Positions 41,751 through 50,811 of a stretch of DNA of 64,000 nt are shown here, piece by piece. The DNA is taken from assembly GCF_010122465.1 (NCBI RefSeq), contig NZ_WLZY01000008.1, positions 1-64,000 on the forward strand, read 5' to 3'. How positions within the stretch are numbered: position 1 is the first letter of the stretch; every line of letters begins with the position of its first letter. Position numbers and translations under genes: made by a program. Under the pieces are notes generated by a model. That model searched no databases, was not told the DNA's origin, and worked only from the letters and a program-made list of their open reading frames with translations. Origin of the DNA: Phytoactinopolyspora mesophila (GTDB lineage Bacteria > Actinomycetota > Actinomycetes > Jiangellales > Jiangellaceae).

Positions 41751-44700
41751 TCAGCGTTCGATGACCGCGATCAGGTCTCCTGCCTCCACCCGGCGCGGGC
41801 CGGGAACGACGAGCCGGGCTACCGTTCCGCCCACCGGTGCGGTGATCGAGGCTTCGAGCTTCATCGCCTCGATGGTCGCGATCGTCTGCCCGGCCTCGAC
41901 GACGTCGCCCTCGGCCACGGATGCGGTCACGACTCCGGCGAAGGGCACCGGAACATGGCCGGCCTTGGCGGGGTCGGCCTTCTCCGTCTCGGGGACGGCA
42001 GCGGCGATCGACTGGTCGCGCACCCACACCGGACGCAGCTGGCCGTTCAGGGTGCACATGACCGTGCGGATGCCGCGTTCGTCGGCATCGCCAACAGCTT
42101 CGAGGCGGGCGATCAGCCGCACGCCCTTACCGAGGTCGACGACCGACTCCGTGCCGGCCCGGAGCCCGTACAAGTAGTCGATGGTGTCGAGCACCGAGAC
42201 GTCGCCGTAGGTCTGGCGGACCTCCCCGAATTGCGCCGCCGGGCCGGCGAAGAGCAGCCGGTTGAGCGTCTCCTGTCGCTCGCGTCCCGGTTCACGCAGT
42301 GTTTTAAGATCGTCGCCGCCGACATCCGCTGCCTTGGACACGACGCTGCGCCCTTCCAGCGCCCGGGTGCGCAGCGGCTCCGGCCATCCGCCCGGCGGAG
42401 TCCCGAGCTCACCGCCAAGGAAGCCGATCACCGAGTCGGGAATGTCGAACCGCCCGGGGTCGGCGGCGAATTCGTCCGGATCAGCGTCCAGGGCGACCAG
42501 ATGCAGCGCCAGATCACCCACGACTTTGCTCGACGGAGTCACCTTGACCAACCGGCCCAGAATCCGGTCGGCGGCGGCGTACATGTCCTCGATCTGCTCG
42601 AACTTCTCCCCAAGACCCAGCGCGATGGCCTGCTGGCGCAGGTTGCTCAGCTGACCACCGGGGATCTCATGGTGATAGATGCGTCCTGTGGGGCCGGGCA
42701 CCCCGGACTCGAACGGCGCGTACATGCGGCGTACGGCCTCCCAGTACGGCTCGTACTCCTGGGCGGCGAGCAGATCGAGGCCGGTTTCCTCTTCAGTGTG
42801 CTTCAGTGCCGCGATCAGCGCGGACATCGGAGGCTGACTGGTGGTTCCGGCCATGGACGCGCAGGCGGCGTCCACGGCATCCACGCCGGCCTCGACAGCG
42901 CTGGTCAGGGTGGCCAGCTGGCCTCCCGCGGTGTCGTGGGTATGCAGGTGGACCGGAAGGTCGAAACGCTCCCGCAATGCTGTGACCAGGCGCCGCGCGG
43001 CAGGCGGGCGGAGCAGGCCGGCCATGTCCTTGATCGCGAGGATGTGTGCGCCCGCCTCGGCGATCCGCTCAGCCAGGTTCAGGTAGTAGTCGAGGGTGTA
43101 GAGCTGTTCGGACGGATCGGACAGGTCTCCGGTGTAGCACAGCGCCACCTCCGCGACGGCCGTACCCGTCTCCCGGACAGCATCGATGGCGGGCCGCATC
43201 TGCTCGACGTCGTTGAGCGCGTCGAAGATCCGGAAGACATCGATACCGGTGACCACCGCCTCGTCCACGAAAGCTCTGGTCACTTGCTCCGGGTAGGGCG
43301 TGTAACCGACCGTGTTCCGGCCGCGCAGCAGCATTTGCAGGGCGACATTGGGCACCGCCTCCCGCAGCGCGGCCAGCCGCTCCCAGGGGTCTTCGCCGAG
43401 GAAGCGCAGCGCGACGTCGTACGTGGCGCCACCCCAGGCTTCGAGGCTCCACAGCCCGGACAACCGGTGCGCGACGTAAGGCGCGGCGATCAGCAGGTCC
43501 TTGGTGCGCACCCGCGTGGCCAGCAGCGACTGATGCGCGTCGCGGAAGGTCGTATCGGTCACGGCGACGGCTGTTTGCTCCCGTAGCTCTCTGGCGAACG
43601 CCTCCGGCCCGATCTCACGCAGCCGTTGGCGGGTACCGTCCGGCGCAACCGTGGAGGTGTCGACTTCCGGCAGTTTGTCGCTCGGGCGAACCGTCACCGG
43701 CGCCTCGCCATGCGGCCGGTTGACGGTGACGTCCGCCAGCCATTGCAGCAGCCGCGTGCCACGGTCGGCGCTGGTGCGGGCCTGCAGCAGGTGCGGGCGC
43801 TCCTCGATGAACGCGGTGGTCACCCGCCCGGCCATGAAGTCATCTTCGTCCAGCACGGCCTGCAGGAACGGGATGTTGGTGGACACACCCCGGATCCGGA
43901 ACTCGGCCAGCGCGCGCCGGGCTCGCCGCACCGCCGTCTCCAGATCCGCGCCCCGGCAGCTGAGTTTGACCAGCATCGAATCGAAGTGGGCGCTGATCTC
44001 GGCATTCGCGTGAGCGGTGCCGCCGTCGAGCCGGACACCCGCACCGCCAGGAGAACGGTACGCGGTGATCCGGCCGGTGTCAGGGCGGAAACCGTTGGCG
44101 GGGTCTTCGGTGGTGATCCGGGTCTGCATGGCCGTGCCGTTGCAGTGGATCCTCTCCTGCGCCAGGCCCAGGTCGCGTAGTGTCTCCCCGGCCGCGATCC
44201 GCAGCTGTGACTGAACGAGATCGACGTCGGTGACCTCCTCGGTCACGGTGTGCTCGACCTGGATGCGCGGATTCATCTCGATGAAGACGTGTTCGCCGGC
44301 CCGGTCCCCGGCGGTGTCGACGAGGAACTCGACGGTGCCGGCGTTGACGTAGCCGATGGAACGCGCAAATGCCAGCGCGTCGGCATGCAGCCGCTGGCGA
44401 ATGGCGTCGTCGAGGTTGGGCGCCGGAGCGATCTCGATGACCTTCTGGTGGCGGCGCTGCACCGAGCAGTCGCGCTCGAAGAGGTGGATGGTGTCACCGG
44501 TCGCATCGGCGAGAACCTGCACCTCGATGTGGCGCGGCCGGAGAACGGCTTGCTCGCAGAAGACCGTCGGGTCACCGAACGCCGCCTCGGCCTCTCGCAT
44601 AGCGGCCGCAAGGGCGTCGGCCAGCTCGGCCGGATCATCCACCCGGCGCATGCCCCGCCCGCCGCCACCCGCTACCGCTTTGACGAAGATCGGGAAACCG

Positions 44701-45152
44701 ACGTCGGCGGCCGCGGCCACCAGCTCATCCACGTCGGCCGACGGGGCTGTGGAACGTAGGACGGGCACACCGGCCTCGCGCGCGGCGCCGACGGCCCGGA
44801 CCTTGTTGCCCGCGAGTTCAAGCACCTCCGGCGGCGGCCCGACGAAGGTGATGCCGGCGGCCTCGCAGGCCCGCGCCAGCTCCGGATTCTCCGACAGGAA
44901 CCCGTATCCGGGGTAGATGGCGTCGGCGCCGCAGGCGGTGGCCACCCGGATGACCTCATCCACGTCGAGGTACGCCCGGACCGGCCGCCCTGGTTCCCCG
45001 ATCAAGTAGGCTTCGTCGGCCTTCAACCGGTGAACGGAGTCGCGGTCCTCGTGTGGGAAGACCGCGACGGTGCGCGCGCCCAACTCGTATGACGCGCGGA
45101 ACGCCCGCACGGCGATCTCACCGCGATTGGCAACCAGCACCTTGGCGAACAA
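41751..45152 (-). CDS. pyc: Pyruvate carboxylase
   Basis: 1133-aa single-chain biotin enzyme that converts pyruvate and bicarbonate to oxaloacetate with ATP. The biotin carboxylase half (about 1-450) has KVLVANRGEIAVRAFRA, the ATP loop KAVAGGGGRGMRRV and EMNPRIQVEHTVTEEV. The carboxyltransferase part starts near 530 (VTDTTFRDAHQSLLATRVRT), with metal ligands in VHLHTHDTAGGQ. The biotinyl domain ends the protein with the acceptor Lys near 1097 in EAMKLEAS. Start TTG 45152 has GGAGG 5 nt upstream. It probably has its own promoter in 45153-45328, where nothing else was recognised. Confidence 0.95.
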   Translation of the reverse strand: MFAKVLVANRGEIAVRAFRASYELGARTVAVFPHEDRDSVHRLKADEAYLIGEPGRPVRAYLDVDEVIRVATACGADAIYPGYGFLSENPELARACEAAGITFVGPPPEVLELAGNKVRAVGAAREAGVPVLRSTAPSADVDELVAAAADVGFPIFVKAVAGGGGRGMRRVDDPAELADALAAAMREAEAAFGDPTVFCEQAVLRPRHIEVQVLADATGDTIHLFERDCSVQRRHQKVIEIAPAPNLDDAIRQRLHADALAFARSIGYVNAGTVEFLVDTAGDRAGEHVFIEMNPRIQVEHTVTEEVTDVDLVQSQLRIAAGETLRDLGLAQERIHCNGTAMQTRITTEDPANGFRPDTGRITAYRSPGGAGVRLDGGTAHANAEISAHFDSMLVKLSCRGADLETAVRRARRALAEFRIRGVSTNIPFLQAVLDEDDFMAGRVTTAFIEERPHLLQARTSADRGTRLLQWLADVTVNRPHGEAPVTVRPSDKLPEVDTSTVAPDGTRQRLREIGPEAFARELREQTAVAVTDTTFRDAHQSLLATRVRTKDLLIAAPYVAHRLSGLWSLEAWGGATYDVALRFLGEDPWERLAALREAVPNVALQMLLRGRNTVGYTPYPEQVTRAFVDEAVVTGIDVFRIFDALNDVEQMRPAIDAVRETGTAVAEVALCYTGDLSDPSEQLYTLDYYLNLAERIAEAGAHILAIKDMAGLLRPPAARRLVTALRERFDLPVHLHTHDTAGGQLATLTSAVEAGVDAVDAACASMAGTTSQPPMSALIAALKHTEEETGLDLLAAQEYEPYWEAVRRMYAPFESGVPGPTGRIYHHEIPGGQLSNLRQQAIALGLGEKFEQIEDMYAAADRILGRLVKVTPSSKVVGDLALHLVALDADPDEFAADPGRFDIPDSVIGFLGGELGTPPGGWPEPLRTRALEGRSVVSKAADVGGDDLKTLREPGRERQETLNRLLFAGPAAQFGEVRQTYGDVSVLDTIDYLYGLRAGTESVVDLGKGVRLIARLEAVGDADERGIRTVMCTLNGQLRPVWVRDQSIAAAVPETEKADPAKAGHVPVPFAGVVTASVAEGDVVEAGQTIATIEAMKLEASITAPVGGTVARLVVPGPRRVEAGDLIAVIER

Positions 45153-45328
45153 TTCGGCCTCCAGTCTCGGCTCTGCAGCGTGTCGACACGAGCGACTCGG
45201 CTACGGGGTAGCCCGACCCCTACGTGGCCCGATCATGCACTGCCACAGCAAACTCGGACGCGGCGTTCCACCATCCGGATCAGCACAGGTTCCTCCTCCC
45301 GGGTGCACAGGGTGCCGTCCCCCTCCCC

Positions 45329-45417
45329 GGTGATCGTCAGTACGTTGTGGCTGCGAACCCGCAACCACAACGTACTGACGATCACCCTAAAGCGACCGCA
45401 GCGTACTGACGATCACC
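45329..45417. repeat. Intergenic palindromic repeat cluster, copy D
   Basis: GGTGATCGTCAGTACGTTGTGG at 45329-45350 (written here as two adjoining blocks, GGTGATCGTCAGT and ACGTTGTGG) pairs perfectly over 22 bp with 45365-45386. A second direct copy of the right arm ends at 45417, again 31 bp on. The cluster lies 8 bp past the stop codon of the FadR gene. Confidence 0.9.
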
Positions 45418-45425
45418 ACAGGCGT

Positions 45426-46214
45426 TCAGGTGGCAAACGAGGGTGGAGGCGGGGCGTCGTCCTCGAGCAGGGCCTCGAGCAGCGGCTGCTCCGCGTCGGA
45501 GACGTATTCGGCGTAGTAGGCGTAGAGTGCCTGCCGGGCGAGCCTGGCGGCGCGCTCGCCGTCCCGGTCACGTACGGCCTCCAGGACCTCCGCATGGTGA
45601 CTCAGCGACTTACGCATCAGTGCCTGCTGATCCGGGCTGTCCGCTATCTTCTGCGTGATCAGACTCAAGACCACACCGCGGACCACGTCACTGCAGACCT
45701 GGATCAGCGTGCTCCGGCTCGCGCGCGCCACCGCGTCGTGGAACTCGAGATCGGCCTGACTGAACTGGACATAACCATCACCGATGGTGCTCTCCATCCG
45801 AGCCAACGCGATGTCCATCTCGGCGATCTCGGCATCCGTGGCGAGTTTCGCCGCGAGCAGGTTCGCCGAGCCGTCGAGCAGCATCCGGAACTGAACCAGC
45901 TCCCCCAGTCCCACCTGGTCGGTGCGGACCAGCCGGGTCACCGACTTGTGCAGCGTGGTGGGCGAGAAAGGAAGAATCTCCGGGCCCCCCGGGTCGCCGT
46001 GCCGGGAACGGACCAAACCGTTGCTCTCCAGGACCCGCAGCGCCTCCCTGATCGTCGACCGGCTGACGCCGAACTGTTCCATGAGCGTGCGCTCGCTCGG
46101 CAACCGGTCGCCCGGCTTCAGCTGGCCGCGTAGCACGTGTTCCTCGATCTGCTCCACGACACGCTCATACGCGCGTACCGGACGGACCCGCTCGAACGTC
46201 ACCTCGTCTGCCAT
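45426..46214 (-). CDS. FadR/GntR family transcriptional regulator
   Basis: 262-aa repressor. The winged helix covers about 14-80 (LKPGDRLPSERTLMEQFGVSRSTIREALRVLESNGL), followed by an all-helical FCD effector domain (FRMLLDGSANLLAAKLATDAEIAEMD, DLEFHDAVARAS, SHHAEVLEAVRDRDGERAARLARQ) whose Asp and His residues usually bind a metal and a carboxylate ligand. GGAG precedes ATG 46214. It is divergent from a nine-gene catabolic operon and has a FadR-type operator between. Its ligand is therefore likely the substrate or an acid intermediate of that operon. Confidence 0.92.
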   Translation of the reverse strand: MADEVTFERVRPVRAYERVVEQIEEHVLRGQLKPGDRLPSERTLMEQFGVSRSTIREALRVLESNGLVRSRHGDPGGPEILPFSPTTLHKSVTRLVRTDQVGLGELVQFRMLLDGSANLLAAKLATDAEIAEMDIALARMESTIGDGYVQFSQADLEFHDAVARASRSTLIQVCSDVVRGVVLSLITQKIADSPDQQALMRKSLSHHAEVLEAVRDRDGERAARLARQALYAYYAEYVSDAEQPLLEALLEDDAPPPPSFAT

Positions 46215-46246
46215 CCCATGCTCCGCTCTCCTCGGATCCCCACACC

Positions 46247-46252
46247 TTGACA
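46247..46252 (+). promoter_or_regulatory. Candidate -35 element of the catabolic operon
   Basis: TTGACA, 42 bp before the FadR-type operator centre. A matching -10 box is not clear in the following 20 bases. Confidence 0.3.
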
Positions 46253-46294
46253 GCCGGTGCCAGCCGTGTCACCGTACCTACCCATACTTAGAGT

Positions 46295-46309
46295 ACTGGT
46301 CCGACCAGT
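46295..46309. promoter_or_regulatory. FadR-type operator ACTGGTCCGACCAGT
   Basis: Perfect 7-bp inverted repeat with a one-base centre, containing TGGTCCGACCA, which fits the known FadR-subfamily consensus (T-n-G-T-N3-A-C-n-A). It lies 17 bp before the start codon of the first operon gene, where binding would block transcription. Confidence 0.7.
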
Positions 46310-46325
46310 GAGCGAGGCCCTCCCG

Positions 46326-47387
46326 ATGCAGATCCGTCTCGTGTCCATCCCCGGCGACGGTGTTGGTCCTGAAGTGGTGGCGGCCACGCTACCCGTCATT
46401 CAGGACGCTGCGCTCATGCACGGCGCCGGGCTCGATGTGCTCGAGGTCGACTGGGGCGGTGAGCGGCACCTCCGCACCGGCGCTCCGATGCCCGACGACG
46501 CCGCCGAGCTGGTCCGCAGCCACGACGCCGTCCTGTTCGGCGCCGTCGGCCGGCCCGACGTCCCCGATCACGAACTGGTCTGGGGTCTGATCATCGCACT
46601 GCGCCAGCAGCTCGATCTGGCCGTCAACCTCCGCCCGGTACGCAGCTGGGAGAACGTGCCGTCCGTGGTCACCTCGGCACCGGGGACCGACCTGCTCATC
46701 GTCCGGGAGAACACCGAAGGTGAGTACACCGGCGTCGGCGGCCGGACTCATCGCGGCAGAGAGGCCGAGCTGGGCATCGAAGTAGCCGTGCATTCCCGGC
46801 CGGCGATCGAGCGAGCGGCCCGGTACGCCTTCGAACAGGCCGGCCGCAGGCGGGGCCAGGTCGCTCTGGTCACGAAATCCAACGCCATGCGCCACGGCTA
46901 TACCCTCTGGGACGAGATCGTCGCGGAAGTCGCCGCCGAGTTCCCAGCTGTGGAGTGCCAGCCGGTGCTCGTCGACGCGATGGCGGCCCAGATGATCCAG
47001 CGCCCGGCCGAGCTGGACGTGTTGCTGTGCAGCAATCTGTTCGGAGACATCCTGGCTGATCTGGCGGCCGTCCTGGCAGGCGGAATGGGGATGGCGCCCA
47101 GCGCCAACGTCAGTCCGGCCACCACTCCCGGGCTGTTCGAGCCGATTCACGGCTCCGCTCCGGACATCGCAGGTCAGGGCATCGCCAATCCGACCGCCTG
47201 CATGCTCTCCGGCGCCATGATGTTCGACCATGTGGGCCTGCCCGCAGCGGGCGACTCGATCCGCAACGCCATCGCCGTCGCTCTACTGGACTCCTCCAAC
47301 CACACCCCTGATCTGGGCGGCACCGGCACCACCGACGGGCTGGCCGCAGCCGTCCGTTCCGCGCTGAATCGCGAGAGGAATACTTGA
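46326..47387 (+). CDS. Isocitrate/isopropylmalate dehydrogenase family protein (tartrate/D-malate type)
   Basis: 353-aa NAD-dependent beta-decarboxylating dehydrogenase. Family segments: IPGDGVGPEVV near the N-terminus, NLRPVRSW, the signature LLIVRENTEGEYTGVGGR, the Lys in VTKSNAMRHGYTLWDEI, the metal Asps in NLFGDILADLAAVLAGGMGMAPSAN, and FEPIHGSAPDIAGQGIANPTA. Such enzymes act on isopropylmalate, isocitrate, tartrate or D-malate. The context is catabolic, not leucine biosynthesis. GAGG lies 9 nt upstream of ATG 46326. It shares TGATG with the next gene, so it is the head of the operon. Confidence 0.88.
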   Translation: MQIRLVSIPGDGVGPEVVAATLPVIQDAALMHGAGLDVLEVDWGGERHLRTGAPMPDDAAELVRSHDAVLFGAVGRPDVPDHELVWGLIIALRQQLDLAVNLRPVRSWENVPSVVTSAPGTDLLIVRENTEGEYTGVGGRTHRGREAELGIEVAVHSRPAIERAARYAFEQAGRRRGQVALVTKSNAMRHGYTLWDEIVAEVAAEFPAVECQPVLVDAMAAQMIQRPAELDVLLCSNLFGDILADLAAVLAGGMGMAPSANVSPATTPGLFEPIHGSAPDIAGQGIANPTACMLSGAMMFDHVGLPAAGDSIRNAIAVALLDSSNHTPDLGGTGTTDGLAAAVRSALNRERNT

Positions 47388-48949
47388 TGAGACGATCTCT
47401 GCGCTACACCACCGCGGCGGCAGCCGCCGGTGTCCTTCTGCTGGCCGGATGCGGCGCCGGCAGTGGAGACGACGCTGCCGACAGCACCGACGACACCGGC
47501 CAGTCCGGTGAGGGAACCGGCGAAGACACACCCGCAGGTGAGCCCACCGCGCTGACGGTCGGATTCACCGCCGAGCCGGCCAACCTCGACTTCACCACCA
47601 CCGATGGCGCCGCCATCCCCGAGGCGCTGCTGGTCAACGTCTACGAAGGGCTGGTCAAGCTCGACCAGGACACCGGCGAGATCGTGCCACTGCTGGCCGA
47701 GTCCTGGGAGGTCAGCGAGGACCGCACCACCTACGACTTCGCCCTGCGCGAGGGCGTGACCTTCAGCAACGGCGAAGAGTTCACCGCCGACGACGTCAAG
47801 TTCAGCATCGAACGGGTGCAGTCCGACGACTGGACGGTCTCGCTGAAGTCCGGCATGGACGTCGTGGAGTCGGTGGAGGTCCTGTCGCCGACTGACGTCC
47901 GCGTCGAACTGTCCGAACCCAGCAACCGGTGGCTGTTCAGCATGACCACCCGGATCGGCGCGATGTTCACCCCCACCGGGGTCGACGACCTCGCCAACGA
48001 ACCGGTCGGCACCGGGCCGTACGTGGTCGACGAGTGGAACCGCGGTGACTCGATCGCGCTGGCGGCCAACGACGACTACTGGGGTGAAACGCCGGCCATC
48101 GAGGCCGTCACACTGCGGTATTTCGCCGACCCCACCGCGGCGAACAATGCCCTGCTGACCGGCGACATCGACGTCATCGGCACCGTCCAGGCGCCGGAGG
48201 CGCTCGGCCAGTTCGAAGGCGACGAGCGTTTCCAGGTCATCGAAGGCACCACCAACGGCCAGGTCACCCTCTCGTTCAACAACGAGTCCGGCCCGATGTC
48301 CGATGTCCGGGTCCGGCAGGCCGTCAAACACGCCATCGACCACGATGCCCTGCTGGAGACCGCCTGGGCCGGACGTGGCTATCTGATCGGCAGCCACGTC
48401 CCGCCGACCGACCCCTGGTACGAGGACCTCACGGATCTGTACCCGTACGACCCCGAGCGCGCTCGCGACCTGCTGGCCGACGCCGACGCCGAGAACCTCA
48501 CCCTGGATTTCCGGATCGCCAACCTGCCCTACGCGGTGGCTTCGGCGCAGGTCGTGGCCTCACAGCTGGCCGAGGTCGGTATCACCGCCGAGATCGAGCC
48601 CCTGGAGTTCCCGGCCCGCTGGCTGGACGAGGTGTTCACCAACGCCGACTACGACATGTCGATCGTCGCGCATGTCGAGCCGCGTGACATCGGCATCTTC
48701 GCCGACCCGGACTACTACTTCCGCTACGACAGCGGGGAGTTCCAGGATCTGCTCGCCGAGGCCGACGCCGGCACCGAGGACGAACAGGTCGAGGCAATGC
48801 GGGAAGCCGCCCGGCTCCTCGCCGAGGACGCGGCCGCCGACTGGCTGTTCCTGCAGCCGAACCTCGTGGTCGCGGCCGCGGACGTGGCCGGCCTGCCGGA
48901 GAACCGCGTCGGCGAGCCGTTCGACCTGACCGGCATCTCCCGTTCCTGA
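47387..48949 (+). CDS. Family-5 ABC substrate-binding lipoprotein (peptide type)
   Basis: 520-aa extracellular binding protein; lipobox LLLAGC gives Cys22. Landmarks: TVGFTAEPANLDFTTTDGAAIPEALLVNVYEGLVKLD, YDFALREGVTFSNGEEFTADDVKFSIERV, VRVRQAVKHAIDHDALLETAW. It captures the cargo for the following four transporter genes. ATG 47387 overlaps the dehydrogenase stop; TTG 47384 is in frame but unneeded. The cargo is probably the operon substrate: an acylated or peptide-like compound, judging by the M20 hydrolase downstream. Confidence 0.92.
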   Translation: MRRSLRYTTAAAAAGVLLLAGCGAGSGDDAADSTDDTGQSGEGTGEDTPAGEPTALTVGFTAEPANLDFTTTDGAAIPEALLVNVYEGLVKLDQDTGEIVPLLAESWEVSEDRTTYDFALREGVTFSNGEEFTADDVKFSIERVQSDDWTVSLKSGMDVVESVEVLSPTDVRVELSEPSNRWLFSMTTRIGAMFTPTGVDDLANEPVGTGPYVVDEWNRGDSIALAANDDYWGETPAIEAVTLRYFADPTAANNALLTGDIDVIGTVQAPEALGQFEGDERFQVIEGTTNGQVTLSFNNESGPMSDVRVRQAVKHAIDHDALLETAWAGRGYLIGSHVPPTDPWYEDLTDLYPYDPERARDLLADADAENLTLDFRIANLPYAVASAQVVASQLAEVGITAEIEPLEFPARWLDEVFTNADYDMSIVAHVEPRDIGIFADPDYYFRYDSGEFQDLLAEADAGTEDEQVEAMREAARLLAEDAAADWLFLQPNLVVAAADVAGLPENRVGEPFDLTGISRS

Positions 48950-48997
48950 TCCCGCCCGCCACGACCAGACTCCGCACGGAAAGGGGGCCACGGACCA

Positions 48998-49945
48998 GTG
49001 CTGTTACAGCTCGCCAGGCGGACGCTGGTGTTCGCACTCAGCCTGCTGCTGGCCTCAGCCGTGGTCTTCGCCTTCATGGCCGTGCTGCCGGGTGACCCGG
49101 CACGGGTGGCCTTGGGCGTCCAGGCGACGCCTGAGGCCCTTGCGGCCACCCGCGCCGAGTTCGGCCTCGACCAGCCGCTCGTGGCGCAGTACCTCGACTG
49201 GATAGGCGGCCTCATCAGAGGCGACCTGGGCCGGTCTTACGTGACCCGAGCCGACATCGGACCACAGGTCTTCGACCGGCTACAGGTGACAGCGTGGCTC
49301 GTGCTCGCCGGGATGCTGGTGGCACTGGTCGTCGCGCTGCCGGTCGGCATCCTGGCGGCGGTACGGCACCGCCGGGTCAGCGGCATGATGCTCTCCGGCG
49401 CCAGTCAGATCGGCATGGCCGTACCCAGCTTCCTTGCCGGAATCCTGCTCGTGTCCGTGGTCTCGGTTCAGCTCGGATGGCTGCCGTCGGGCGGCTGGGT
49501 GGTGCCGGCCGAAGACCCGGTGCAGTTCCTGCGGCGGCTCATCCTGCCGGCGCTGGCGCTCGGGATCGTGCAGGGGGCGGTAGTCACCCGGTACGTTCGC
49601 TCGGCCGTCCTGGACGTCATGCGGGAGGACTATCTGCGAACGGCCCGGGCGAAAGGCCTGGGCCCCTACCGCGCGCTGATCAAACACGGCCTGCGCAACG
49701 CCGCGATCCCGGTCGTGACAGTGCTGGCGCTCCAGCTCGCGACGCTACTCATCGGCGCGGTCGTGGTCGAGCGGGTCTTCGTGATCCCCGGGCTGGGCAG
49801 CCTGCTGCTGGACGGTGTCGGCAACCGGGACCTGCTGCTGGTGCAGAGCGTGGTGATGGTGCTCGTCATCGCGGTGCTGCTCGTCAACTACCTGGTGGAC
49901 GTGCTGTACGCGGTCTTGGATCCCCGACTGCGGAGGGCCGGATGA
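48998..49945 (+). CDS. ABC transporter permease (DppB-like)
   Basis: 315-aa permease with six spans and the EAA loop YLRTARAKGLGPYRALIKHGLRNAAIPVV. The segment VLPGDPARVALGVQATPEALAATRAEFGLDQPL after the first span is standard. GTG 48998 has AAAGGGGG about 10 nt upstream. It pairs with the next permease (overlap ATGA). Confidence 0.93.
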   Translation: MLLQLARRTLVFALSLLLASAVVFAFMAVLPGDPARVALGVQATPEALAATRAEFGLDQPLVAQYLDWIGGLIRGDLGRSYVTRADIGPQVFDRLQVTAWLVLAGMLVALVVALPVGILAAVRHRRVSGMMLSGASQIGMAVPSFLAGILLVSVVSVQLGWLPSGGWVVPAEDPVQFLRRLILPALALGIVQGAVVTRYVRSAVLDVMREDYLRTARAKGLGPYRALIKHGLRNAAIPVVTVLALQLATLLIGAVVVERVFVIPGLGSLLLDGVGNRDLLLVQSVVMVLVIAVLLVNYLVDVLYAVLDPRLRRAG

Positions 49946-50811
49946 GCGCTCACGTGGACACGGCCCCGGAGGCGGTTAGCCGTTCGGGAAGGGCCGGCCG
50001 GCTCAACCCCAGCCTCGTCGTCGGCGGCACCGTGGTGGCGCTGATCATCGGTGCGGCCCTCGTCTCGTTCATCTGGACCCCGCACGACCCCACCCGTATC
50101 GACGCCGCGGCCCGGCTGTCCGGCTCGACCGGCGAGTACTGGCTGGGCACCGACAAGTTCGGCCGCGACGTCTTCAGCCAGCTGCTGGTCGGGGCCCGCA
50201 CCACTCTCTTCGTGGGGATCGTCGCCGTCGGGATCGCCGCCCTGATCGGAACGCCGCTCGGCATCTTCGCCGGTATGGGGTCAGGGTGGGCCAGCGAGAT
50301 CGTCATGCGGGCCAACGACCTGCTGCTCGCGTTCCCCGCGCTGCTGATGGCCATCATGTTCGCCGCCGTCTACGGGCCCAGCACCCTGACCGCGATGGCC
50401 GCCATCGGCATCGCGACCATCCCGTCGTTCGCCCGGCTGGCCCGCAGCGGAACGCTGAACGTGATGCGCACCGAATACGTCCTGGCCGCCCGGGCAGCCG
50501 GGCGATCACGCCGGGCGATCGCCGTGCGGCACGTGCTGCCCAACATCTCCGGGCTGGTCATCGTGCAAAGTTCAGTGGCCTTCGCCATCGCCATCCTGGC
50601 CGAGGCGGCCCTCTCCTTCCTCGGGTTCGGCACCCGCCCACCCACCCCGTCGTGGGGGCGCATGCTCCAGGAGTCACAGGAGATGCTGCACTCCGCTCCG
50701 CTGCTGGCGCTGTGGCCAGGCCTGGCCATCGCCCTCGCGGTGCTCGGTTTCAACCTGCTCGGTGACGGACTCCGGGACCGTCTCGACCCCCGTCTGGAGG
50801 TCCGCAGGTGA
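49942..50811 (+). CDS. ABC transporter permease (DppC-like)
   Basis: 289-aa permease. The first span is at about 24-45, then WLGTDKFGRDVFSQLLVGARTTLFVG, and the EAA loop is YVLAARAAGRSRRAIAVRHVLPNIS. Compact, without the large loop of the homologue at 27146, which fits a peptide-type rather than sugar-type system. ATG 49942 is coupled to the upstream stop, and its own stop overlaps the GTG of the next gene. Confidence 0.93.
   Translation: MSAHVDTAPEAVSRSGRAGRLNPSLVVGGTVVALIIGAALVSFIWTPHDPTRIDAAARLSGSTGEYWLGTDKFGRDVFSQLLVGARTTLFVGIVAVGIAALIGTPLGIFAGMGSGWASEIVMRANDLLLAFPALLMAIMFAAVYGPSTLTAMAAIGIATIPSFARLARSGTLNVMRTEYVLAARAAGRSRRAIAVRHVLPNISGLVIVQSSVAFAIAILAEAALSFLGFGTRPPTPSWGRMLQESQEMLHSAPLLALWPGLAIALAVLGFNLLGDGLRDRLDPRLEVRR

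Noticed and set aside
46326-47387. leuB (3-isopropylmalate dehydrogenase)
   Set aside because: No leucine genes nearby and operon context is catabolic; general family name used.
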